From: Candidatus Jettenia sp.
Lineage (GTDB): Bacteria > Planctomycetota > Brocadiia > Brocadiales > Brocadiaceae
Assembly (NCBI GenBank): GCA_021650895.1
Contig: CP091278.1
Span: forward strand, 959,659 to 1,023,658
Reading direction: 5' to 3'
Length of the DNA: 64,000 nucleotides
The notes below the pieces were generated by a model. The model made no database searches, was not told the origin of the DNA, and saw only the letters and a program-made list of their open reading frames with translations. This document shows positions 26,197-34,393 of this stretch, piece by piece. The position numbers were made by a program, and so were the translations under genes. Within the stretch, counting starts at the first letter, position 1; each line of letters starts with the position of its first letter.

Positions 26197-28968
26197 TTAA
26201 AACCAAAAACGGTTTCGGGTTCTCTGCAATCCTTTCGGTGATATATCAAACCTGTAGGAACTATCATTTCTCACAGGATCGAGTTCAAGGGTAAGACTTG
26301 CTACCCAATCATGAAAATAACGGGACAGGATAAAATTTGTTCTAAGATTTTTAGGGTCACTTTCGCCATCATCATCTATATCGTCCGTATCAAGAGATTT
26401 AAAATCATACATTTCCCTGGCTGCCACACTCCATTTCTCACTAATCCGGTAATCTGCCGCCAGGATGAGAGTAGAACTGATATCCCGGATAAATCTATGG
26501 CCAACAAAATATTGCCATTTCGGTGGATTGTAAATTTCAAAACCTGAACTAAGGACGTCAAATCGGAACTCTTCGGTATTAAACTCATTTCTTTCAGAAA
26601 CAAACGTAACGATATCGGTAAGTTTACACCGGAAATCGAGATTCACAAAATTGTCTTCCCTTATGACAATTCCATTAATACCATCATTAAAAATACCGGC
26701 ATCTGTTGGAAAAATGTAATACTCTAAATTAAAATAAACAAAATCTACATTTTTTTCAAAACCCGGTTCTCCCCGTTTTGTCTGCAACATATTCTTTACC
26801 CCTATTACAACAATCTGTGATGAGTCCTGCGCATCAATTTCATCATACTGATAGAACGTATTCGGATCTTCCGTAACAACCGGGTTATACACATAACGCA
26901 GCTCAGGAACAAAGATATGCCTTAAACGGTTTATCTTTAAGAAATCGTTATAAACACTGTAGGTTCTCCAATGTGTCGAACTCCAATCAAATCCCAGGGA
27001 ACCTATGAAACGACCTGTGGCAGGACCGTTTGGCTCATCATTCGGACCAGAGGTATCTATACTTTCGGAATATCCTGTCACTCTGCCTTCTACAAAAGGA
27101 TTTATATTAAAAAACCCCGGTTTCCAGGGCATAGTTATCCGATTCACATTATCAAGTCTTACAACAGATTGAGGTTGCACCGGTTCATCTATCCGGTCAA
27201 GAGAATTATCAAAATGAGTCGCTGATGACTCTGAGGTAAATATAAGGCGGTTATCCCATATAGGTTCTCCAATAATTTGATACGTTAATTCCGGTAAACG
27301 TTCCGCATATCTCTTTTCCCTTAATGAATCCACCGTTGTATCGAATCCATTCAACTGCTCGTTAATCAAAAATGTCTGCGCAGTCGTATCGTGAATTCTT
27401 CGTAAATATAATACCGTCTCACGGTCTTTTTCTTGTTTAAATTCATGGCGGAAAAATTCTCTCAGGAACCTTGGATCACTCAAATATGAATACTCCATAT
27501 CCAAACGGAAATCATAAGGCAATTCCTGACGATGTCTCCAAAGAACTGCGCCACGGTCTTCGTCTTCGATAGGGATATCATTAATATCGAATTCACCCTT
27601 ATCTTTTATATAATAGGTGTCGAGAAAACCATAAGCATCTTGTCCCCTATACTCAAAGTTAATTCCTGTGCCCAAACCTCTCTCCTGTAAGTAATCGAGG
27701 CTGAAGATAAGGTCACTCCAGTCTTTTTGACTTCCACCTGTTATTGCAAATAAGTCCCAATCCGTACTAAGAAACGAACCAAAGCGTGAAGAACTTCCAA
27801 ATTCCCAGTTTCTTAAGATTTTTTCCTTTTTCCGGACATCAAGGGATAAATAGGGTAAATAGCCCATAGGATAGCTGCCTACATGAAAAGTATTGTTCGT
27901 AGAAGATATAATATTGTGTTTACCTCTCTGAATCAACCGGATCTTTTTACCTTTAAAATGATAGTGGGGATGCCCATATCCACACGTAGTTATTATACCG
28001 TTTTTAATCTCATATTGTCCTTTATCAACGTGTTTTATCTGTTCTCCACTAACATAAACAGGCAATCCTTCGAGATATTCGCTTTTACCTTTTTGAGATT
28101 CGTCGCGTATGGTGCCTTGTTTTTGTGGCTGAAGAGTCGTTTTTATCTGGCTATTAATAAGAATCCCTTTATCTTCCTCTATATTCTCAAATATTTTATC
28201 GGCAATGAGCATATCATCTTTGCGGCGCATCATCACATTCCCTTCCGCATATATCGCACTCAGCGGTAGCTCTGAATACTCTGAATCCTCCGATTTTTTT
28301 TGATCAAACCATAAAATTACATTATCGGCATCTATCGCCGCATCTTTTTTGTTAATTTTAACATTTCCAAGCGCTACAACGATACGCTTATCTTCTTCCT
28401 GCCATGAGTCGATATTGTCTGCTATAATATCAACTATTTCCTGTTTCTCAGGAGTATCTGAGGTTAAGACTTTTTTGGGTATCTCATGAGATAAATATTC
28501 CTCTTCTTTCCTGGATCGTATTTCTTCACCACGTAAAACAACTTCTGTCTTTTGTGCCTCCTCAAAAGTCTTTATCGGTTGTGTATACGGATTAACTACG
28601 ATACCAGTCATCGTCTCAAATCTTAAGTATACCTGTTCGTACTTCTCGTAGTTCTCATCTTGCAGAATAGTCACGTTACCTTCACAATACACTTCTACCG
28701 ATGCCTCCTTGCTTTGTATAGCTTCTTCTTCATGAAACCAGCATACAATAGTATCTGCGGTAATTTGGAATGGTGCCTGTAATACTTTCGCTTCCTTATG
28801 GGCAACAAAGACTCTAATCCCTTCTTTTTTCCAGGTACTAACGGTTTCCGCCGACAGAGAAAAAGGCTTTTGTTCTATATATTTTACCGACAATAGTCCA
28901 TCAGCATAACTATCTCTATTGATAACAAACAGAATGGCTAAAATTATGAGAATATGTATTTTTTGCAT
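26197..28968 (-). CDS. lptD: LPS-assembly protein LptD-like (OstA)
   Basis: 923 aa with a signal peptide (residues 1-22, MQKIHILIILAILFVI...SYA). Residues 30-300 hold OstA-like repeats with recurring DxVxWxxE patterns (ITADTIVCWFHEEE, IDADNVILWFDQKK, MLIADKIFENIEED). The C-terminal 580 residues form the beta-barrel with LEYRGQDAYGFL-like strands and end LQRTRNRFWF with a terminal aromatic, as in outer-membrane barrels. LptD inserts lipopolysaccharide into the outer leaflet, so this indicates an asymmetrical outer membrane. It starts the run lptD-coaD-ymdB-xseA-xseB-dxs. Confidence 0.8.
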   Translation of the reverse strand: MQKIHILIILAILFVINRDSYADGLLSVKYIEQKPFSLSAETVSTWKKEGIRVFVAHKEAKVLQAPFQITADTIVCWFHEEEAIQSKEASVEVYCEGNVTILQDENYEKYEQVYLRFETMTGIVVNPYTQPIKTFEEAQKTEVVLRGEEIRSRKEEEYLSHEIPKKVLTSDTPEKQEIVDIIADNIDSWQEEDKRIVVALGNVKINKKDAAIDADNVILWFDQKKSEDSEYSELPLSAIYAEGNVMMRRKDDMLIADKIFENIEEDKGILINSQIKTTLQPQKQGTIRDESQKGKSEYLEGLPVYVSGEQIKHVDKGQYEIKNGIITTCGYGHPHYHFKGKKIRLIQRGKHNIISSTNNTFHVGSYPMGYLPYLSLDVRKKEKILRNWEFGSSSRFGSFLSTDWDLFAITGGSQKDWSDLIFSLDYLQERGLGTGINFEYRGQDAYGFLDTYYIKDKGEFDINDIPIEDEDRGAVLWRHRQELPYDFRLDMEYSYLSDPRFLREFFRHEFKQEKDRETVLYLRRIHDTTAQTFLINEQLNGFDTTVDSLREKRYAERLPELTYQIIGEPIWDNRLIFTSESSATHFDNSLDRIDEPVQPQSVVRLDNVNRITMPWKPGFFNINPFVEGRVTGYSESIDTSGPNDEPNGPATGRFIGSLGFDWSSTHWRTYSVYNDFLKINRLRHIFVPELRYVYNPVVTEDPNTFYQYDEIDAQDSSQIVVIGVKNMLQTKRGEPGFEKNVDFVYFNLEYYIFPTDAGIFNDGINGIVIREDNFVNLDFRCKLTDIVTFVSERNEFNTEEFRFDVLSSGFEIYNPPKWQYFVGHRFIRDISSTLILAADYRISEKWSVAAREMYDFKSLDTDDIDDDGESDPKNLRTNFILSRYFHDWVASLTLELDPVRNDSSYRFDISPKGLQRTRNRFWF

Positions 28969-28983
28969 GAAAAGAATGTAACG

Positions 28984-30090
28984 TTATATCTTTGAAAAGA
29001 AATTTTTTATGTGATCAATTACACAATCCTGTTCCTTGTATGTAATTTCAGAAAAGATAGGCAGGGCTAATGTCTCACGCGATGCTCGTTCGGATTCGGG
29101 TAAATCACCTTCTTTATACCCCAGATATTCAAAACACTCTTGTAAATGAAGGGGCATTGGATAATAAACTGTAGTTTCTACTCCTTGTTGCCCAAGATAC
29201 CTCATCAATGCGTCTCTTTGAGATGTCGCTATCACGTATTGATGAAATATGTGAGTATTATAAGATTCTATTTCAGGCAGACGGATGGGTAACGGCTTCA
29301 AATGCTCAGAATAATATGAAGCAGCCAACCTGCGCTTCTCAGACCACTCATTCAGATATTTTAATTTAACCGATAGAACAGCAGCCTGTATGGCATCTAA
29401 TCTTCCATTCATACCAACATATGAATGATAATACCTGGATTTCGACCCATGCACTCTCAAAACCTTAATAAGCTCTGCCAGTTTATCATCATAAGTTGTC
29501 ACAAGTCCACCGTCACCATAGCCACCCAGATTCTTTGTAGGATAGAAAGAAAAACAACCTATGTTCCCGATAGAGCCGGCTTTTTTACCTTTATACACCG
29601 CCCCTATTGCCTGTGCAGCATCTTCAATAACCACAAATCCATGTACACCTGCAATTTCAAGGATACTATCCATATCGGCACACTGCCCGTACAGATGAAC
29701 GGGAAGGATAGCTTTTGTCCTTTTACTTATTGCAGATGCAATCTTGCTTACCTCAATATTATAGGTAACAGGATTTATATCCACAAATACCGGAACCGCT
29801 CCCAAACGAGCAATCGACCCTGCCGTTGCAAAGAAGGTAAAAGGTGTAGTGATAACCTCATCATCCTTACCAATACCGGATGCCATTAAGGCTAATAAGA
29901 TTGCATCTGTACCTGAGGATACTCCAATGGCGTGCTTAATGTGGCAGAATTCTGCTATGCTGTGCTCGAATGATTCGACAAAAGGACCAAGGATAAAAGA
30001 TTGGCTAGCTATTACTTCTAAAACAGCGTTATTTATTTCATCTCGAATATTTTCGTATTGCCGTTTTAAATCCAGAGCTGTTACTTTCAT
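28984..30090 (-). CDS. DegT/DnrJ/EryC1/StrS aminotransferase
   Basis: 368 aa PLP-dependent aminotransferase of nucleotide-sugar type. FIQ-like start RQYENIRDEINNAV is followed by SGTDAILLALMASGIGKDDEV for the cofactor phosphate. VIEDAAQAIGA holds the PLP-pyridine aspartate, and SFYPTKNLGGYGDGG the Schiff-base lysine. Members transaminate keto-sugars used in surface glycans. Position next to lptD suggests a lipopolysaccharide or capsule sugar (inference); the substrate is undetermined. The upstream 200 bases end at tRNA-Arg on the other strand. Confidence 0.92.
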   Translation of the reverse strand: MKVTALDLKRQYENIRDEINNAVLEVIASQSFILGPFVESFEHSIAEFCHIKHAIGVSSGTDAILLALMASGIGKDDEVITTPFTFFATAGSIARLGAVPVFVDINPVTYNIEVSKIASAISKRTKAILPVHLYGQCADMDSILEIAGVHGFVVIEDAAQAIGAVYKGKKAGSIGNIGCFSFYPTKNLGGYGDGGLVTTYDDKLAELIKVLRVHGSKSRYYHSYVGMNGRLDAIQAAVLSVKLKYLNEWSEKRRLAASYYSEHLKPLPIRLPEIESYNTHIFHQYVIATSQRDALMRYLGQQGVETTVYYPMPLHLQECFEYLGYKEGDLPESERASRETLALPIFSEITYKEQDCVIDHIKNFFSKI

Positions 30091-30244
30091 CTACGAGTAA
30101 TAATTATCCCCTATATAAACTTAATTCATAAATTTGCTAATCTATTGTATTTGCATAATAAGAGTTTGGAATTATATTTACAGAATGAGGCTTTGTCAAT
30201 TAAAAAGAGATTTTACCTATCCTAACTTATGTCGAACATTAATC

Positions 30245-30274
30245 TTGATTTCAGTTATTCTTTTTATGTAAAAT
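30245..30274 (+). promoter_or_regulatory. Possible sigma-70 promoter for tRNA-Arg
   Basis: TTGATT at 30245-30250 and TAAAAT at 30269-30274 with an 18-base spacer, 25 bases before the tRNA. Matches are moderate. Confidence 0.3.
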
Positions 30275-30298
30275 TTTGAAATATACGTGAAATGAGTA

Positions 30299-30372
30299 GC
30301 CCCTATAGCTCAACTGAATAGAGCGTTGGCCTCCGGAGCCAAAGGTTGCAGGTTTGAATCCTGCTGGGGGCG
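30299..30372 (+). tRNA. tRNA-Arg (anticodon CCG)
   Basis: Acceptor GCCCCTA pairs with TGGGGGC at the 3' end. The D-arm is GCTC...GAGC, the anticodon arm TTGGC/GCCAA around loop CTCCGGA (anticodon CCG), and the T-arm GCAGG TTTGAAT CCTGC. CCA is not encoded. The 3' end serves as the integration site of the element that follows: a 38-bp repeat starts inside the T-arm. Confidence 0.95.
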
Positions 30373-30394
30373 CTTGTATTTCAGGGGTTTCAAG
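30357..30394 (+). repeat. Left attachment repeat (attL) of the tRNA-Arg element
   Basis: 38-bp sequence covering the tRNA-Arg 3' end and 22 bases beyond. An identical copy lies at 32944-32981. Together they bound a 2.6 kb insertion. Confidence 0.9.
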
Positions 30395-30423
30395 GCTATG
30401 TGTACAAGTTTTGTACAAATAAT

Positions 30424-31466
30424 ATGAGCTTTAGAGCCTATAAAAGAGGTAAAAAATACTGGTATTATTTCTGTATTAATAATAAAGTTTACAGGAATTC
30501 TACTCATACAGATTCGAAAGATTTAGCTCTGCAATATACGCAAAAAGTTTATAACGATGTCTACCTGGACAAATGCGGAGTGAAAAACCTTGATGTGTAC
30601 TTTTAAGCGATTTTATTGAATACCATTTAAAACACTAAAGAAAAGAACTTGTCAGAGAGATGGTCTCAGCAAAAACGGACTATGCTCTATGATTTTCTTA
30701 GATTTGCAAAAAGCAAAAATGTAGAATATTTAGCAGATGTAAATCTTGCAGTCATCAATGAATCAACACTACTTCTTGGAGAATGCAACCCAAAGACAGT
30801 AAAAAACAAATTAAATACTATAAATACTTTATTATACGATGCAGTAAAGCTTGAACATAAAGCATAGTCCATGCCAGAATATCGATCTGATCCGTGGTGC
30901 CTTAAAGAATAAAGAGAGATATTTAAACAAAGAGGAAATAGAAATAATTAAGGGAGCTACAAAAGGAACCAGGCTTGAGGGTCTTGTTCTGACTGCCCTG
31001 TACACAGGTATGAGGCGTAGCGAATTGTGCAATCTCGAATATACCTGATATTGATTTAAAACAAAGATTGATTTATATCAAGAATAAGTCGAAAAGGAAT
31101 TTTAAGACTAAATCAAGAAAGGAAAGGGTTGTTCCTCTCCACAGCGAATTGATTCTCCTTTTTTCGAATATCAGTAAAAATAGCGCTTGTTTCCAAGTTC
31201 CAGTCCATAGCGCAACAAAGATATTCAGGCAATTGACAGACAGTGTTGGATTATCGGATGTTGGGCTTCACACTTTACGCCACACCTTTGTGTCTCATTG
31301 CCTGATGAACGGTATGAATATTTTTGACGTATCCAGGATCGTCGGACACAGTACATCGCATACCACAGAACTATACGGCCATTTGTGCCCAGAAAGACGA
31401 GAGATCGATAAGTTAAGTTTAGCTATTAAAACGCAAATCTCTTTCATCTCTCTGCAATTTTACTAG
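30424..31466 (+). pseudogene. Tyrosine recombinase/integrase, broken by about three frameshifts
   Basis: The pieces together make a full integrase. They are MSFRAYKRGKKYWYYF (N-terminal arm domain, from 30424), WSQQKRTMLYDFLRFAKSKN (core-binding domain, 30649-30867), TALYTGMRRSELCNLEY (first catalytic arginine, to 31048) and HTLRHTFVSHC, GHSTS and ELYGHL (HxxR, H and Tyr, in 31068-31466). Frames change near 30605, 30850 and 31045. All catalytic residues survive, so inactivation looks recent. It sits right after attL, as expected for the integrase of this element. Confidence 0.85.
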
Positions 31467-31827
31467 CTGCATCGACAAGAAAAACCGAACGTGGCACGCC
31501 ACGTTTCTTTGCCGCCTTGTCTATTTTACGAAGAATCCTTTCAGGTACCGTTATATTAATTCGTACTGTTTTACCAGACAGAAACGAAAGATCAATATCC
31601 ACCAATACCCAAACACCACCCTTATAATCATGATGTTGTATATACTTATCTATACTCGATGGTTTTGGCACTTCTGTTTCACCTTCAAGATGACATTCTA
31701 CCGCCTCCTGTATATTGGCCAATGCCTCATCCAGTGTACCACCAACCGTAAAACAACCGGGAATATCGGGAATAGTGGCTCCATAGCCACTCTCCTTGTC
31801 TTTATGAATTACCACGGGAAAATACAT
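31444..31827 (-). CDS. hicB: HicB-type antitoxin
   Basis: 127 aa. The N-terminal partial RNase-H-like domain has FPVVIHKDKESGYGATIPDI followed by PGCFTVGGTLDEALANI, diagnostic for HicB. The C-terminal TVRINITVPERILRKIDKAA and RGVPRSVFLVDAA form a ribbon-helix-helix DNA-binding domain. It should neutralise the HicA encoded 4 bases upstream in the same operon and repress its own promoter. Its 3' end overlaps the integrase relic by 23 bases on the other strand. Confidence 0.9.
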   Translation of the reverse strand: MYFPVVIHKDKESGYGATIPDIPGCFTVGGTLDEALANIQEAVECHLEGETEVPKPSSIDKYIQHHDYKGGVWVLVDIDLSFLSGKTVRINITVPERILRKIDKAAKKRGVPRSVFLVDAASKIAER

Positions 31828-31831
31828 AGAA

Positions 31832-32059
31832 TTACCTCCATTTCCAGCCCGCTTGTTTAAAAATACTTCTTAATGTCCCAACAGGATAATCCTTTCTGGG
31901 ATGAACAACCGTAACGATTTCTTTTTTCTCAGGATGTTTAAACTTGTGATGACTTCCCTTCGTGTGCACCCTTACCCATCCTTCGCTTTCCAATCTTTTG
32001 ATTATATCTTTGCTGTCCACGTTAATATTATACACACTATACATATTATTGTTAAGCAT
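31832..32059 (-). CDS. hicA: HicA-type mRNA interferase toxin
   Basis: 75 aa, with the likely functional start at an internal ATG (codon 6, MYSVYNINVDSKD). The family signature SKDIIKRLESEGW, then GSHHKFKHPEKK with the catalytic histidine, and HPRKDYPVGTLRSIFKQAG are all present. HicA is a double-stranded-RNA-binding-fold ribonuclease that cleaves mRNA. It is followed by hicB, the usual toxin-antitoxin order. It is cargo of the tRNA-Arg element and could help keep the element in the population. Confidence 0.9.
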   Translation of the reverse strand: MLNNNMYSVYNINVDSKDIIKRLESEGWVRVHTKGSHHKFKHPEKKEIVTVVHPRKDYPVGTLRSIFKQAGWKWR

Positions 32060-32086
32060 TCTTTTAATTTTTTCTTAACATATTAA

Positions 32087-32431
32087 CAGGAACTTTTTTA
32101 TCGGTCTACTGCTGCACACGAAACAGGACATGCAATATTGCATGTACCCGATTATAGAAACGCAAAAGCCGTCTTACGATCAGTCAATGATAAAGAGCAT
32201 ATATTACGGGCATATCGAGAAGAGGATCTAAAACCATACATGAACCCAGAATGGCAGGCATGGCGGTTTGCTGGCGCTTTATTGATGCCTGCGCAGGCAG
32301 TAAAAGAAGCAATTAGACGTGGGTATAGTATTGGCGAAATGTCAAAAAGATTTGGGGTAAATCCAGCTTTTGTGATAAGCAGAATAAAGGCATTAACGAG
32401 AATCAATTACCAACAAATAAAGGGGCATTGA
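32087..32431 (+). pseudogene. ImmA/IrrE-type metallopeptidase, N-terminally truncated
   Basis: From a stop at 32084 the frame reads ELFYRSTAAHETGHAILHVP, with the zinc motif HETGH that defines the IrrE N-terminal domain. It continues to a helical DNA-binding-like end (WRFAGALLMPAQAVKEAIRR, SIGEMSKRFGVNPAFVISRI). No start codon lies upstream of HETGH in frame; an internal ATG at 32138 would lose the metal site. The gene is therefore a 5'-truncated relic. Members cleave phage-type repressors in integrative elements. Confidence 0.75.
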
Positions 32432-32450
32432 TAGATGCCCCTTTATTGTT
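32419..32450 (+). terminator. Rho-independent terminator after the IrrE relic
   Basis: AAAGGGGCAT and ATGCCCCTTT around a 6-base loop, followed by ATTGTTT. The IrrE stop codon lies in the loop. Confidence 0.75.
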
Positions 32451-32611
32451 TAGCGGACCAGAGTCTTCGAACAAAGGAGCCGAAAAATCTGGTAAATATT
32501 CCACAAGGTGTGGAAAGCCGACCGCTGACACAGCGTGTATCTCACGTGTTACATAATAACACGCCGTGGAAGGAAATCAAGGAAATTGCTCCCTACCATA
32601 AGGAGGCAAAT

Positions 32612-32752
32612 ATGGTTACTCAAAACGATAACCGTAGAAGCCGCCGAATCATCGGATACATTTTCCGGACTTGGATCACCCGGAATGGTGTCCGTGATTA
32701 TGCACGCGACCACGGCTTTAAGGCCTGGCGAATACCAGTCTATGCAGAATAG
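32612..32752 (+). CDS. Small basic protein of unknown function
   Basis: 46 aa. Start at the ATG preceded by TAAGGAGGCAAAT, a near-consensus ribosome-binding site at 6-base spacing, and a terminator follows at 32769. The sequence is rich in Arg (NDNRRSRRIIGYIFRTW) with VRDYARDHGFKAWRIPVYAE at the end. It is the last gene of the tRNA-Arg element. I do not recognise the family. The strong translation signal and terminator argue that it is expressed. Confidence 0.55.
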   Translation: MVTQNDNRRSRRIIGYIFRTWITRNGVRDYARDHGFKAWRIPVYAE

Positions 32753-32768
32753 ATAAACTGGTAGATTG

Positions 32769-32803
32769 GAATGCCCGGTGTTTTTATAACTGGGCATTCT
32801 TAT
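32769..32803 (+). terminator. Terminator after the 46-aa gene
   Basis: GAATGCCC and GGGCATTC arms with a 15-base loop, followed by TTATCCTTT. Confidence 0.65.
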
Positions 32804-32943
32804 CCTTTGATTAAAGCGAGGATTTTTGAAATTATGCTAATAAAGGATGGTAGGCTTATAAGGCTTATAAATATCATAACAAACTTATATCTTCTGTCAA
32901 ATAACCTCTCATCCTCGAATTCTTTTTTCTTGTGAAAGCTTTA

Positions 32944-32981
32944 AATCCTGCTGGGGGCGCTTGTATTTCAGGGGTTTCAAG
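32944..32981 (+). repeat. Right attachment repeat (attR) of the tRNA-Arg element
   Basis: Exact copy of the 38 bp at 30357-30394, restoring only the 3' end of tRNA-Arg. Element length is 2,587 bp from repeat to repeat. Confidence 0.9.
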
Positions 32982-32987
32982 ATATGA

Positions 32988-33077
32988 GTAGGGTGGATTA
33001 AGGCATTGGTTTTTACGCCGAATCCACTAATACTATTTCCAGAAAAGGCGGACCCGCTATCGCTTCATCCGCCCTAC
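32988..33077. repeat. Inverted-repeat intergenic element (GTAGGGTGGAT type)
   Basis: GTAGGGTGGATTAAGG on the left and, on the other strand, GTAGGGCGGATGAAGCG on the right. It lies 7 bases after attR. Confidence 0.65.
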
Positions 33078-33391
33078 TACAAACCCGCTTCATGAAAATG
33101 AAAATTCCCAAGATACCGTATGAAGGTGTGACATACGTGTGACGTAGCACCTCCAAAATAATATAAAATATGATGGATTTTATTAGAGATCAAAATGGAA
33201 TGACAGCTTTACTGCTAAAGTCCCGAATTACTTTACCTATACAGAAGCTGAGATGAAGGCAGAAGTGATTACTTTCTGAAGTTCCTACAGAATATAAGCA
33301 GAAACGGGCTTATTAAATACCTTTCAGAACAGGCTGTAAAGCTATGAGTATAGTAAGCTAAGATTTTCAATATATCCTTCATTGTTTTACT
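33078..33391. other. Non-coding stretch with decayed coding traces
   Basis: No intact frame. Around 33205-33290 the phrase NYFTYTEAEMKAEVITF appears in one frame and EVPTEYKQKRAY in another, as if a gene had decayed, but I cannot name it. Confidence 0.35.
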
Positions 33392-33652
33392 TCAATTTTC
33401 TAATAGTCCTTTACTAATAAAGAACTTTAATGTTCGCTGAACATCTCCTGCTATATCATATTCTCTTGTCATAGAAAAGTTATCCCTTACAGCTTGCTCT
33501 ATATCTTCTATACTATGCTCACCATCACAAAGTTCCCAAATGAATTTTGCTGTAGCATTAAGGACGTGAAATACCCGCTCTCTGGCACTATAAAGGAGCG
33601 TTTCCCGTCCAATGTCTTGTACGAAAATACCCTGTTTTCGGATAGGCATCAT
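33392..33652 (-). CDS. PqqD-family peptide chaperone
   Basis: 86 aa, the usual length of stand-alone PqqD proteins. RERVFHVLNATAKFIWELCD followed by GEHSIEDIEQAVRDNF and a helical C-terminus matches the PqqD/RRE winged-helix domain, which binds the leader of a ribosomal peptide and presents it to the modifying enzyme. A likely precursor peptide gene lies just upstream on the same strand (33826-33975). No radical-SAM or other modifying enzyme is in the neighbourhood. Confidence 0.8.
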   Translation of the reverse strand: MMPIRKQGIFVQDIGRETLLYSARERVFHVLNATAKFIWELCDGEHSIEDIEQAVRDNFSMTREYDIAGDVQRTLKFFISKGLLEN

Positions 33653-33825
33653 TTTATCATTATCATCGTTTCTTATATCCTTTTTATTAATGATAGCCAG
33701 ACCTCCAATAAGGGCAATGCGATATTGTTAACCAATTCATAAAAATTTCGTTGTTCCTCCTCTCCGTAATTTTTTATACTTTTCGATATAATACATACAG
33801 TCGAATAAAGATAAGCGAAAAACCT

Positions 33826-33975
33826 TTATAACGCTAAAACTTCCATAGGCATGTTTTGATGCATCGGTCGTTTTGATTTCATTGGTCTGTGACGGACTAA
33901 CTCTTCAAGAATCTCCTCATCGGTATAGGTAACCACACTGGGTAACTCATATTCGGGTAATTTTTTTTCTTCCAT
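33826..33975 (-). CDS. Putative RiPP precursor, leader intact, core probably frameshifted
   Basis: 49 aa from the ATG at 33975, which follows AAAGGATAT at 5-6 bases; the frame is open further back. The leader PEYELPSVVTYTDEEILEEL closely resembles the conserved leader of small RiPP precursors that accompany PqqD proteins. Those usually continue GPAQ. Here the frame reads VRHRPMKSKRPM, but one extra G at 33897 would give GPSQTNEIKTTDASKHAYGS and run to a stop at 33737. So the core appears to have been lost by a one-base deletion. The family call is from pattern memory. PqqD downstream supports it. Confidence 0.55.
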   Translation of the reverse strand: MEEKKLPEYELPSVVTYTDEEILEELVRHRPMKSKRPMHQNMPMEVLAL

Positions 33976-34035
33976 TTTGCATATCCTTTCCGTAAATAGG
34001 AATTTTTTATGTTTAAACTTTCCGGCCTTATTCAA

Positions 34036-34393
34036 ATATTTCTTCGATTTTAGGAAACCATGTTTATCAAAATATGTACCAGTTAACAGCTAAATTTCAA
34101 AAGGTTTATTTTTAGAAAATTATTTATATCATAAGTACTATTAAGTAATAAATTTAAATAGTTTTTAGCAGGAAAAACAAACTATGAAATTCGGGCAATA
34201 GCAGAATAAAGTTCTTAAACAAATCAATAAAAAGTGTGACTTGACACAAGGGCGTGCCATTGCAAGGTGCGACATGACACATTATATGGCACAATACAGA
34301 GGAAACAAGATATGAGGAGTAAATAGTGATAGCACAATGTTATATTTAAGCACAAATAATCGAAATTGTGATCTGTGGTTCCTGATTCTCCTA
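34036..34393. other. Intergenic region, no gene seen
   Basis: AT-rich. Two similar short words, GTGTGACTTGACACA (34231) and GTGCGACATGACACA (34267), repeat at 36-base spacing; their role is unknown. Confidence 0.5.

Noticed and set aside
30396-31466. Separate small genes in the integrase region
   Set aside because: The pieces join into one tyrosine recombinase in order; they are fragments of one broken gene.
32507-32580. Leader of the 46-aa gene as a riboswitch
   Set aside because: Short inverted words are present but no known aptamer pattern can be recognised by eye.
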